23,224 bases of DNA, from positions 1 through 23,224 of the forward strand of contig CAYJMQ010000033.1 in assembly GCA_964371555.1 (NCBI GenBank), in the 5' to 3' direction. The notes under the pieces are model-generated. The model had not been told where the DNA came from, made no database searches, and worked only from the letters and a program-made list of their open reading frames with translations. The stretch is from CAYJMQ01 sp964371555 (GTDB lineage: Bacteria > Bdellovibrionota > JACOXK01 > 2-02-FULL-40-11). The position numbers were made by a program, and so were the translations under genes. How positions within the stretch are numbered: the first letter of the stretch is position 1; each line of letters starts with the position of its first letter. Positions 15,348 to 22,424 of this stretch are shown here, in pieces.

Positions 15348-15404
15348 GCCCCCTTATTTTACGGGCAATACGTCCGTAAAATAAGGGGCGTAAAATAAGG
15401 GGGC
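15348..15404 (+). promoter_or_regulatory. Two mutually exclusive hairpins over the STAS gene ribosome binding site
   Basis: The 5' arm (15348-15364) can pair perfectly with either of two 3' arms. Bases 15350-15364 pair with 15374-15388 (15 bp, nine-base loop). Bases 15348-15362 pair with 15390-15404 (15 bp, longer loop). The second 3' arm contains AAGGGGG (15397-15403), the ribosome binding site six bases before the ATG at 15410. One fold would therefore hide the site and the other would free it. Confidence 0.6.
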
Positions 15405-15409
15405 GGCAG

Positions 15410-15760
15410 ATGAAAGCATTCATCGTTTACAAACGCGGGGTATCGGTTGTTTTGTTTGACGGACATCTCAATTTTCTGCATTCCAAACAACTTAAAGAAA
15501 AACTTGAATCTTTTTACATAAATAAAAAGAATAAAAAGATTATTTTTAATTTAAAAAATCTCGAATTTATCGGAAGCTCAGGCATCAAACCCTTTATACA
15601 GATTTTCAAACGTCTCAATAAAAAAAGGACAAAGCCCCGGCTTTGCGGATTAAGTCCGGAGTATCAAAGACTTTTTCGGGCATTTGAAGGAAGAAAAAGA
15701 TTTTATATTTTTGAAAACGAAGGCGAGGCGATTAAAAGCTATAAATCTGTCAGATCCTAA
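15410..15760 (+). CDS. STAS-domain protein (anti-sigma-factor-antagonist type)
   Basis: A 116-residue single STAS domain: an N-terminal strand (FIVYKRGVSVVLFDG), a helix after HSKQLKEKLESF, the IIFNLKNLEFIGSSGIK strand-turn-helix at 45-60, and a C-terminal helix-strand (YQRLFRAFEG, FYIFENEGEAI). In SpoIIAA-like proteins the serine of the DSSG motif is phosphorylated by a partner kinase. Here the motif reads GSSG (Ser56/Ser57) with the Asp replaced by Gly. The protein is unusually rich in Lys and Arg. No anti-sigma kinase gene is next to it. The translation start is fixed by AAGGGGG, which lies inside a hairpin arm. The last 11 bases overlap the convergent yraN gene. Function beyond partner-switching regulation is not inferable. 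Confidence 0.78.
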   Translation: MKAFIVYKRGVSVVLFDGHLNFLHSKQLKEKLESFYINKKNKKIIFNLKNLEFIGSSGIKPFIQIFKRLNKKRTKPRLCGLSPEYQRLFRAFEGRKRFYIFENEGEAIKSYKSVRS

Positions 15761-16100
15761 GCTCCAAAACATTTTCAAGGTGTATCAGTTTTGACTTTGG
15801 CGCTCTTTCAATGCCGATAAAATCGACCTGAAAATTATCAAAAGAGTAACCATATCTTTGTATATAAAACTGAACTGACCGCCACAGCCGCTTCATTTTT
15901 CCAGGCGATATTGTTTGCAGGACATCGGATTGCCTTGTTTTGATTTCAAAGAAAATCAATTTCTCCTCTCTGATCGCCACGAGATCAATCTCTCCCCACT
16001 GACAGTACCAATTTATGTGAAGAATCTTATACCCTTTCTTCTCCAAATAGCGGCATGCAGCCCGTTCACCTAAAGAACCAAATGTCCGATTATAATTCAT
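15750..16100 (-). CDS. yraN: YraN family (UPF0102) nuclease-fold protein
   Basis: A 116-residue protein of a widespread family with an endonuclease-like fold; its exact role is not established. The family pattern is clear: LGERAACRYLEKKGYKIL, WYCQWGEIDLVA with Glu37 and Asp39, FFEIKTR with Glu52 and Lys54 (the GEIDL...E-x-K nuclease-like core), then KMKRLWRSVQFYI and the DFIGIE strand. I start at the ATG at 16100 (MNYNRTFGSLGE), which matches family N-termini; an in-frame ATG at 16118 would add six residues. Neither has a good ribosome binding site. It is the last gene of the sdh-to-yraN run, just downstream of rnhB, which is its usual neighbourhood. Confidence 0.88.
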   Translation of the reverse strand: MNYNRTFGSLGERAACRYLEKKGYKILHINWYCQWGEIDLVAIREEKLIFFEIKTRQSDVLQTISPGKMKRLWRSVQFYIQRYGYSFDNFQVDFIGIERAPKSKLIHLENVLELRI

Positions 16101-16145
16101 GCGCTGAAAGGTATACAAAATTTATGCCAAAGCTTGGGTTTCAAA

Positions 16146-16757
16146 TCAGTCCCCCGACAAAACCCCTCGAAAACTCCTGCGGTGGATTTGTGTTGCCCCA
16201 TATTTTTCGATCGCGATCAGATGCTTGGGGGTCGGATAGCCCTTGTTTGATAAAAAATCGTACTGGGGATAGAGACGGTGATAATCGATCATTAAATGAT
16301 CGCGAAATACTTTTGCTATAATGGAGGCGGCAGAAATCGATTGGCAAAGACGATCCCCTTTGGGAATCGAGAGTTGGGGAATCAAACCAATCGCAGACAT
16401 ATTGCCGTCTATAAGCAAATAATCTGCTCCCGAATGCAGGGCATCCACCCCCTTTTTCATCGCAAGTCTCGTCGCCTGAAGAATGTTGATCTCATCAATG
16501 ATATCCGGGGACACCGAACCGATACCGATAGCAACCGCCTGATCATAAATCTTTTTATAAAGCTCTTCCCTCTTTTCAGGGGTTAAAAGTTTTGAATCAT
16601 TGAGTCCGGTAATTGTATGAGAAGGGGGGAGAATCACCGCAGCGGCAACCACAGGGCCGGCAAGACATCCGCGTCCTACTTCGTCGACACCCGCAATCAG
16701 ACGATAGCCTTCGCCCCAAAGCTGCTTTTCATATTTATCGGATGGTGTGCCTGTTAT
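16146..16757 (-). CDS. rnhB: Ribonuclease HII, with a non-canonical start codon
   Basis: RNase HII cuts RNA in RNA-DNA hybrids and removes single ribonucleotides from DNA. Reading upstream of the first canonical start (GTG at 16652) restores the family N-terminus: YEKQLWGEGYRLIAGVDEVGRG, with the catalytic Asp-Glu pair, followed by CLAGPVVAAAVIL. Further motifs are LNDSKLLT, LLIDGN, ASIIAKVFRD and YGATQIHRRSF. No ATG, GTG or TTG lies in frame between the stop at 16782-16784 and 16652. The best-placed candidate is ATA at 16755-16757, which overlaps the rplS TAA stop in the geometry of an ATGA overlap and gives 203 residues, a normal length. ATT at 16697 or CTG at 16700 are alternatives. A sequence error, or loss of an ATG, is also possible. 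Confidence 0.85.
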   Translation of the reverse strand: MTGTPSDKYEKQLWGEGYRLIAGVDEVGRGCLAGPVVAAAVILPPSHTITGLNDSKLLTPEKREELYKKIYDQAVAIGIGSVSPDIIDEINILQATRLAMKKGVDALHSGADYLLIDGNMSAIGLIPQLSIPKGDRLCQSISAASIIAKVFRDHLMIDYHRLYPQYDFLSNKGYPTPKHLIAIEKYGATQIHRRSFRGVLSGD

Positions 16758-17248
16758 TTCAGTTGACCCGCTTCTGCGTTCTCAGCCGCTGCTTTTTTTT
16801 CTTCTGGATCCGCCGCTGAAGAAACGACCGGACCCGCAGCTGCTTTCACAGCGCCTGTTTCATCCTCTGGAACCTGTTCTATCAACTCACTCTCAATACG
16901 TGCCGCCTTTCCGTGCCGTTTTCTCAAATAATAAAGGCGTGATCTCCTCACATGCCCTATCGCCAATCGTTCAATTTTCTCGAGCGTTGGAGAATGGAGC
17001 GGAAACACTCTCTCAACCCCCACTCCAAATGAAATCTTTCGAACCGTAAGGGTCGAACGTACCCCTCCCCTGGCAATCCGTATCACAACCCCTTCAAAGA
17101 CCTGAAGCCGTTCTTTATCCCCTTCTTTAATTTTTGCATGCACCCGAACGGTATCCCCCGTCTTTAATGAAATGACATTCTTCTTGAGCTGGCGGGATTC
17201 AAACAGCTTGAGGAGATTCTCTTTTTTCTCTTGTTTTTTCTCGGTCAT
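16754..17248 (-). CDS. rplS: Large ribosomal subunit protein bL19 with Ala/Glu-rich C-terminal extension
   Basis: bL19 sits at the interface of the 30S and 50S subunits. The core is plain: GDTVRVHAKIKEGDKERLQVFEGVVI, RGGVRSTLTVRKISFGVGVERVFPLHSP and IERLAIGHVRRSRLYYLRKRHGKAARI. The normal protein is about 115-120 residues, whereas this one is 164 because of a low-complexity tail rich in Ala, Glu and Lys (EETGAVKAAA... to EAGQLK). MTEKKQEKK at 17248 is preferred to a GTG at 17257 because it is an ATG; neither start has a good Shine-Dalgarno sequence. The first 50 bases overlap trmD, and the stop overlaps the presumed rnhB start. Order trmD-rplS-rnhB is standard. Confidence 0.95.
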   Translation of the reverse strand: MTEKKQEKKENLLKLFESRQLKKNVISLKTGDTVRVHAKIKEGDKERLQVFEGVVIRIARGGVRSTLTVRKISFGVGVERVFPLHSPTLEKIERLAIGHVRRSRLYYLRKRHGKAARIESELIEQVPEDETGAVKAAAGPVVSSAADPEEKKAAAENAEAGQLK

Positions 17249-17948
17249 GAAGCGCACTTTTTAACAAATCGGGTCTTCGTTGTAAAGTGATATTTAGCGC
17301 ACGATCCATTCGCCATTTCTCAATCTCCGCATGATTTCCCGATCTTAAAATTTCAGGAACCCTCTTTCCTTCATATTCCACAGGACGTGTATACGCCGGA
17401 TATTCCAAAAGCCCCCCTGCTCTACCCCCTACTCCTATCGAAAAGCTATCGTGATCCGGCGCCTCCTCTTGTCCAATCACTCCGGGTATAAACCGGCAAA
17501 CCGAATCGATAAATACCATTGCCGCAATTTCCCCGCCGCTCAAGACATAATCGCCGATTGAAATTTCATCATCCACATATTCTGAAAATCGCTCATCGAC
17601 CCCTTCATATCGTCCACAAAAGAGAATCATCTGCTCAAACCTGGAAAATTCCCGGCAAATTTTGTGGTTCAGCAAACGACCCCGTGGTGTAAGTAAGACA
17701 GATCTTGAGACGACCTCTTTATTCTTAATATCTTTGAGCGCCTTTACCAGTGGTTCGATCTTGAAAATAAGTCCGCCGCCGCCGCCAAAGGGGACATCAT
17801 CCACCACCTGATGTTTGTCTGTTGTATATTTTCTCAAATTATGAACTTGAAAATCGAAAAGACCGCTTTGCTTTGCCTTCCCTACGACGCCAAACTCGAA
17901 GACATTTTCAAACATTTGCGGGAATATTGTGACAACATCGATGCGCAT
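17199..17948 (-). CDS. trmD: TrmD, tRNA (guanine-37-N1)-methyltransferase
   Basis: This SPOUT-fold enzyme makes m1G37 in tRNAs and prevents +1 frameshifting. The 249-residue length is normal. Motifs seen are VTIFPQMFENVFEFGVVGKA, DDVPFGGGGGLIF, LLTPRGR, the knotted SAM site CGRYEGVDERF and SIGDYVLSGGE, the Arg of VCRFIPGVIG, the catalytic Asp in HDSFS, and YPAYTRPVEYEG. Compared with Haemophilus TrmD, the interdomain linker between DSF and YTRP is seven residues longer and glycine-rich (IGVGGRAGG). The 3' end runs 50 bases into rplS. The usual upstream neighbour rimM is absent: only 61 bases separate trmD from khpA. Confidence 0.95.
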   Translation of the reverse strand: MRIDVVTIFPQMFENVFEFGVVGKAKQSGLFDFQVHNLRKYTTDKHQVVDDVPFGGGGGLIFKIEPLVKALKDIKNKEVVSRSVLLTPRGRLLNHKICREFSRFEQMILFCGRYEGVDERFSEYVDDEISIGDYVLSGGEIAAMVFIDSVCRFIPGVIGQEEAPDHDSFSIGVGGRAGGLLEYPAYTRPVEYEGKRVPEILRSGNHAEIEKWRMDRALNITLQRRPDLLKSALHDREKTREKRESPQAV

Positions 17949-17971
17949 TTAAGCGGCCCCGCCATTTCTTT

Positions 17972-18007
17972 GAAGTAACTTGGGAAGTAACTTGGGAAAT
18001 GACTTGC
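17972..18007. repeat. Three tandem copies of a 12-base unit between khpA and trmD
   Basis: GAAGTAACTTGG occurs at 17972-17983 and 17984-17995, followed by a diverged GAAATGACTTGC at 17996-18007. It fills most of the 61-base gap where rimM would normally lie. Confidence 0.7.
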
Positions 18008-18009
18008 GG

Positions 18010-18240
18010 CTATTCAATAATTTCCAAAACACATCTCTTGCGAAGCTTTGTCGCGGCGGCATTGAGTAGGGTTCTCATCGCCTGGGCTGTGCGCCCCTGC
18101 TTTCCAATAACCTTCCCAAGATCTTCTTTTGCAACCTTGAGTTCAATCACCGTCGTCTGTTCCCCCACAACCTCATCAACTTCCACTTGATCTGGAAGAT
18201 CGACCAGCGCCTTTGCAATCATCGTAATCAGTTCCTTCAT
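18010..18240 (-). CDS. khpA: KhpA-type KH-domain RNA-binding protein
   Basis: A 76-residue single KH domain (YlqC/KhpA family) that binds RNA, often as a partner of KhpB/Jag. The KH core LGKVIGKQGRTAQAMRTLL carries the GxxG loop (GKQG) between two helices. The N-terminal half MKELITMIAKALVDLPDQVEV is typical. AGGAGG eight bases before the ATG is the strongest ribosome binding site in this operon. The position between rpsP and trmD is the standard one. Confidence 0.93.
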   Translation of the reverse strand: MKELITMIAKALVDLPDQVEVDEVVGEQTTVIELKVAKEDLGKVIGKQGRTAQAMRTLLNAAATKLRKRCVLEIIE

Positions 18241-18269
18241 GATATCTTCCTCCTCAGATTGTATCCCTC

Positions 18270-18512
18270 TTATACTGCTTTATAATATTTTTTCAAAAGA
18301 TTCTTTACGGCAAGTGACGGCTCCGCCCCTTTTTCCAGCCAATAGCGAACACGCGTCTCTTTCCATTTCACCTGATTTTGCTCCCCTCTCGGATCAAAAG
18401 TCCCAAGATTTTCAAGATACTTCCCATCACGGGGAGCTGATTTATCTATAACGATAATCCGGTAAAATGGCCTCTGTTTTTTTCCCAACCGCGATAATCT
18501 CATTGCAACCAT
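18270..18512 (-). CDS. rpsP: Small ribosomal subunit protein bS16
   Basis: bS16 is an assembly protein of the 30S subunit. The 80 residues match the family: MRLSRLGKKQRPFYRIIVIDK, SAPRDGKYLENLGTFDPR, and VRYWLEKGAEPSLAVKNLLKK. I start at the ATG at 18512 because GGAGG lies eight bases upstream. An in-frame ATG at 18527 includes that ribosome binding site in the coding sequence and gives an unusual N-terminus. It sits 30 bases after ffh and 29 before khpA, so the three are probably one transcript. Confidence 0.96.
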   Translation of the reverse strand: MVAMRLSRLGKKQRPFYRIIVIDKSAPRDGKYLENLGTFDPRGEQNQVKWKETRVRYWLEKGAEPSLAVKNLLKKYYKAV

Positions 18513-18542
18513 TTTATTTCCCTCCAAAAGCTTGCCATTTTC

Positions 18543-19877
18543 TTAGAAAATGGTCAGACGACTCATACCAAACCTTGATATTTTTTTCATCATCTTTTTT
18601 GCTTCCAGAAATTGCTTGATCAGTTTATTGACATAAGGCACCTGTGTGCCGCTCCCACTGGCAATTCTTAGACGCCTGCGCCCATTTAAAACATCAATGT
18701 TTTCACGCTCTTGCGGAGTCATAGAGTCAATGATGGCAGACATCCTTTTAAACTCTTCTTTCGAATCGAAAGAGGGGGGGAGTTTTTGCATTATCTTCCC
18801 ACCCCCTGGAATCAACTTTAAAATTTCTATAACAGAGCCGCCGCTCCCAAGCCTTTCAACTTCACGAATCTGGTCTCTAAAATCTTCGATCGTAAATTCA
18901 GAGCGACGTATCTTTTTTTCGAGTTCAGAGGATTTTTTAGAATCGACACTTTTTTTAGTCCGTTCAATCAATGTCAGAAGATCCCCCATTTTCAAAATGC
19001 GCCGCGCCATCCGGTCGGGATGAAAAAGATCAAACTGATCGGCTTTTTCACCCACAGAAACAAATTTAACCGGTTTCCCTGTCATCATCTTCATTGAGAG
19101 CGCGGCCCCGCCGCGCGCATCGGCATCAAGCTTCGTAAGAACGATTCCTGTCAGTCCCAGTTTCTGATCAAAATCAGCTGCAATCCGAACCGCCTGTTGG
19201 CCGAGCATGGCATCAGCCACGAGAAGAATTTCGTGAGGTGAAAGAATTTCGCGCATTGTTTTTAATTCCTGCATCATCGGTTCATCGATATGAAGCCTCC
19301 CTGCGGAATCAAAAATAATTGTGTCAAAGCCTCTCTGGTCCCCCTCCCTAAGCGCCTCCCTGCAGATTTCAACCGGGGTTTGTGAAGGTAAAACTTCATA
19401 AGAATCAAAACCTTTTTGGTCCCCAAAAATTTTTAACTGCTCAATCGCCGCCGGACGGTAAATATCTGTTGAAACGAGAAAGGGTCTTCTCCCTTTTTCA
19501 TCCCGTAAATATCCGGCAAGTTTTACAGCCGTCGTTGTCTTTCCACTCCCCTGAAGACCGACCAATAAAATAATAAGGGGGGGTTTTACTCTTAAATCTA
19601 TTTCTGAGGTTTCACCGCCAAGGACTGATGTCAGCTCTTGTCTTACAATATCGATATAATGATCGTGAGGGCTCAGTTTTTCATGAACTTTCTGCCCCAT
19701 AGCTTGCGCTGTCACACGATCGACAAATTCCCTGGCTACTTTAAAATAGACATCAGCTTCGAGGAGGGTCAGCCTGAGCCTTTGAGAAACCTCTCCCATA
19801 TTTTTCTCCGTAAGCCGCCCGTCATTTCGGAGTTTTTTAAAAAAGGATTCGAGTTTGTCAGAGAGAGATTCAAACAA
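18543..19877 (-). CDS. ffh: Signal recognition particle GTPase Ffh
   Basis: Ffh binds 4.5S RNA and signal sequences and delivers nascent chains to FtsY and SecYEG. The 444 residues contain the N domain (1-90), the G domain with GLQGSGKTT (107-115), STDIYRPAA, DSAGR (190-194, usually DTAGR), TKLDADARGG, and the methionine-rich M domain (about 300-444, GGGKIMQKLPP, MTPQERENIDVLNGRRRLRIASGSG). The start is a TTG preceded by AAAGGG seven bases upstream. An in-frame stop at 19890-19892 rules out a longer protein. A seven-codon frame beginning at 19893 overlaps the start, but I make nothing of it. The gene follows sdhB by 47 bases with no visible terminator. Confidence 0.96.
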   Translation of the reverse strand: MFESLSDKLESFFKKLRNDGRLTEKNMGEVSQRLRLTLLEADVYFKVAREFVDRVTAQAMGQKVHEKLSPHDHYIDIVRQELTSVLGGETSEIDLRVKPPLIILLVGLQGSGKTTTAVKLAGYLRDEKGRRPFLVSTDIYRPAAIEQLKIFGDQKGFDSYEVLPSQTPVEICREALREGDQRGFDTIIFDSAGRLHIDEPMMQELKTMREILSPHEILLVADAMLGQQAVRIAADFDQKLGLTGIVLTKLDADARGGAALSMKMMTGKPVKFVSVGEKADQFDLFHPDRMARRILKMGDLLTLIERTKKSVDSKKSSELEKKIRRSEFTIEDFRDQIREVERLGSGGSVIEILKLIPGGGKIMQKLPPSFDSKEEFKRMSAIIDSMTPQERENIDVLNGRRRLRIASGSGTQVPYVNKLIKQFLEAKKMMKKISRFGMSRLTIF

Positions 19878-19924
19878 GAGCGCGCCCTTTCATAGACATC
19901 CCAAACCCTGCGGGCTGCGACCTT

Positions 19925-20668
19925 TTAGTATGATAGAAGTTTCTTAAACGCATAAACCGTCGTGTCACGATTGAGCTCCGCGATAGAAGTTGTCAGCGGA
20001 ATTTCTTTTGGACAAATCTCCACACAGTTCTGTGCGTTTCCGCAATCTTCAATCCCCCCCTCCCCCATGATCGCCTTGAGACGTTCCTCTTTTTGCAACT
20101 TACCTGTTGGATGGAGATTAAAAAGGCGAACCTGAGAGAGAGCGGCAGCCCCTATAAAATCCGATCTATCATTATATTGAGGACAAACCTCAAGACAACA
20201 GCCACAGGTCATACATTCGGAGAGTTTATATCCGATTTGCTGATCGCGCGGAGACATTTTGGGCCCAGAACCCAGCTGATACGTTCCATCAATGGGAATC
20301 CATGCCTTGACCCGCTTTAACACATCAAACATCCGCTGCCGGTCGACCCGTAAATCCCGAACCACCGGAAATTTCGTCATCGGCTCCAGTCGGATCGGCT
20401 GCTCGAGTTGATCAACAAGCGCCGTACACGACTGCCGCACACGACCATTCACAAGCATCGTGCATGCGCCACAGACCTCTTCAAGACAATTGCAGTCCCA
20501 TGCCACAGGGGCTGTTTTTTTCCCCTCTTTAGTTACTGGATTTTTTTGAATGTCCATCAGAGCGATAATGACATTCATGCCAGGCCGGTAAGTAACCTCA
20601 AATTCTTCCCAATAGGGGGCGGTTTGAGGCACTTTCTGACGTTTGATTTTTAAATGAACCGTTTTCAT
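19925..20668 (-). CDS. sdhB: Succinate dehydrogenase/fumarate reductase iron-sulfur subunit
   Basis: The electron-transfer subunit of complex II. In 247 residues it holds a [2Fe-2S] site (WDCNCLEEVCGAC...SC, Cys61/66/69/81), a [4Fe-4S] site (CMTCGCCLEVCP) and a [3Fe-4S] site (CGNAQNCVEICP). The sequence style matches the sdhCAB type found in Bacillus and deltaproteobacteria. MKTVHLKIK at 20668 is chosen: it starts just after the sdhA stop, with AGAGGA directly before it. Longer in-frame starts would run into sdhA and add a non-conserved leader. With sdhC and sdhA it forms the complex on the inner membrane facing the cytoplasm. Confidence 0.96.
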   Translation of the reverse strand: MKTVHLKIKRQKVPQTAPYWEEFEVTYRPGMNVIIALMDIQKNPVTKEGKKTAPVAWDCNCLEEVCGACTMLVNGRVRQSCTALVDQLEQPIRLEPMTKFPVVRDLRVDRQRMFDVLKRVKAWIPIDGTYQLGSGPKMSPRDQQIGYKLSECMTCGCCLEVCPQYNDRSDFIGAAALSQVRLFNLHPTGKLQKEERLKAIMGEGGIEDCGNAQNCVEICPKEIPLTTSIAELNRDTTVYAFKKLLSY

Positions 20669-20672
20669 TCCT

Positions 20673-22403
20673 CTAGTATTTCCTCTCTCTCGGCTTAATC
20701 CATCTTGTGTCGATTTCCTCGTACTCAATTCTTGGCCCATCAGAGGTAAAGCCCGCCTTTGTCGTCTTTAAAAAATTCGCGTCGTCACGATTTGGGAAAT
20801 CAGGCTTGTAGTGCGCTCCCCGGCTCTCATTTCGTTTCAAAGCTCCCAAAGTGATCACTCTGGCTAAATGTAACATATTGTGAAGTTGCCGCGCAAACGG
20901 AAGCACGGGGTTTGCAAACCGGCTCCTGTCACTGAGACTGATCCGTTTGCAGCGATCGAGTAATTTTTGAAGACCCTGATCCGCAATCTCAAGATTTTTA
21001 TTGTGGCGAATCACCGTCACATGATCGGTCATGATCTTTCCCATCTCCTGATGTAATTTGAACGGATTTTCCATGCCATCTGAAGCCAAGAGCCTGTCAT
21101 TGATTTCTTCTTGTTTTTTTTCTTCCGAGTCAAAGACAGCATTCGGTATTGCATCGCACGATTGCGAAAGCCCGCTGGCATATTTAAGCGCCTCAGGCCC
21201 GGCAACCATCCCTCCAAAAAGACAGGAGAGGAGTGAATTCGCCCCGAGGCGATTGGCCCCATGGTATTGATAGTCGACCTCTCCAACAGCAAATAGTCCG
21301 GCAATATTTGTCATGTGTCTCGTATCAATCCAAAGCCCCCCCATCGAATAGTGCATAGCCGGAAAAATCTTCATCGGGACTTTTCTCGGATCATCGCCGA
21401 TAAACTTTTCATAAATCTCCAGGATTCCGCCCAATCTTTCATTCAGTTTCGTCGTTGGAATATGGGAGAGATCGAGATAAACCACATCCTCCCCTTCAAC
21501 GCCAAGCCCCATCTCTTTGACAACTTTAAAGATCGCCCGGGACGCCACATCACGCGGGACAAGATTTCCATATTTTGGATACCATTCCTCCAAAAAGTAC
21601 CACGGCTTTCCGTTTCGATAGGTCCAGACCCTCCCCCCCTCGCCGCGCGCCGATTCAGACATGAGTCTCAGTTTATCTTCGCCGGGAATCGCCGTTGGAT
21701 GAACCTGAATAAACTCGCCATTCCCATAATAAGCCCCCTGCTGGAAGACAGCCCCCGCGGCAGAACCGGTACAGGCCGTTGAGTTCGTGCTTTTTCCAAA
21801 AATCATTCCGCAACCCCCTGTGGCCACTACCACAGCATCAGCAGGGAAAGCCTTGACCTCCATCGTCTGGAGATTGAGCGCGGTTATTCCCCGACAGATT
21901 CTTTTTTCATCTAAAATAGCCGATAAAAACTCCCAGTGTTCGTATTTTTTAACTTGATTTTCGACCTCGGCGCGACGGACCTGCTCATCGAGCGCATAGA
22001 GCATCTGCTGGCCGGTTGTCGCTCCCGCAAAAGCTGTGCGATGATAAAGAGTGCCGCCAAATCTCCGAAGATCGATATTTCCTTCATCGGTCCGGTTAAA
22101 CATCACCCCCATTCGATCCAAAAGATCGATAATGGCCGGGCCTGTTTCACACATTCTTTTCGGGAGTTCCTGATTCGCTAAAAAATCACCGCCAAAAATC
22201 GTGTCATCAAAATGTTTCTCAACCGAATCCCCTTCCCCCTTGGTATTTTTCGCCGCGTTAATCCCCCCTTGCGCACAGACGGAATGAGAACGCTTGACCG
22301 GAACGACAGAAAAAAGGTCGACCAACCCGCCTCCTTCCGCAATTTTGATCGTCGTCATGAGCCCGCCGAGCCCCCCGCCGACGACAATTATTTTTACTGG
22401 CAT
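20673..22403 (-). CDS. sdhA: Succinate dehydrogenase/fumarate reductase flavoprotein subunit
   Basis: The catalytic subunit that interconverts succinate and fumarate. The 576 residues show the FAD-binding GGGLGGL near the N-terminus, HSVCAQGGINA with His40 as the probable covalent FAD link, EFIQVHPTAIPG and SESARGEGGRVW around the active site, HYSMGGLWID, and GANRLGANSLLS. It starts 21 bases after sdhC with GGGGAG before the ATG. Whether the physiological direction is succinate oxidation or fumarate reduction cannot be told from sequence, since B-type enzymes of this group serve both. Confidence 0.96.
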   Translation of the reverse strand: MPVKIIVVGGGLGGLMTTIKIAEGGGLVDLFSVVPVKRSHSVCAQGGINAAKNTKGEGDSVEKHFDDTIFGGDFLANQELPKRMCETGPAIIDLLDRMGVMFNRTDEGNIDLRRFGGTLYHRTAFAGATTGQQMLYALDEQVRRAEVENQVKKYEHWEFLSAILDEKRICRGITALNLQTMEVKAFPADAVVVATGGCGMIFGKSTNSTACTGSAAGAVFQQGAYYGNGEFIQVHPTAIPGEDKLRLMSESARGEGGRVWTYRNGKPWYFLEEWYPKYGNLVPRDVASRAIFKVVKEMGLGVEGEDVVYLDLSHIPTTKLNERLGGILEIYEKFIGDDPRKVPMKIFPAMHYSMGGLWIDTRHMTNIAGLFAVGEVDYQYHGANRLGANSLLSCLFGGMVAGPEALKYASGLSQSCDAIPNAVFDSEEKKQEEINDRLLASDGMENPFKLHQEMGKIMTDHVTVIRHNKNLEIADQGLQKLLDRCKRISLSDRSRFANPVLPFARQLHNMLHLARVITLGALKRNESRGAHYKPDFPNRDDANFLKTTKAGFTSDGPRIEYEEIDTRWIKPRERKY

Positions 22404-22424
22404 TATCTCCCCATTAAAAAAGCT

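Noticed and set aside
17972..18007. Tandem 12-base units as a possible CRISPR or regulatory array.
   Set aside because: The copies are adjacent with no spacers and the third is diverged; a slippage product is simpler.
19870..19893. Seven-codon leader peptide overlapping the ffh TTG start.
   Set aside because: It is too short to separate from chance, and no attenuator-like stems accompany it.
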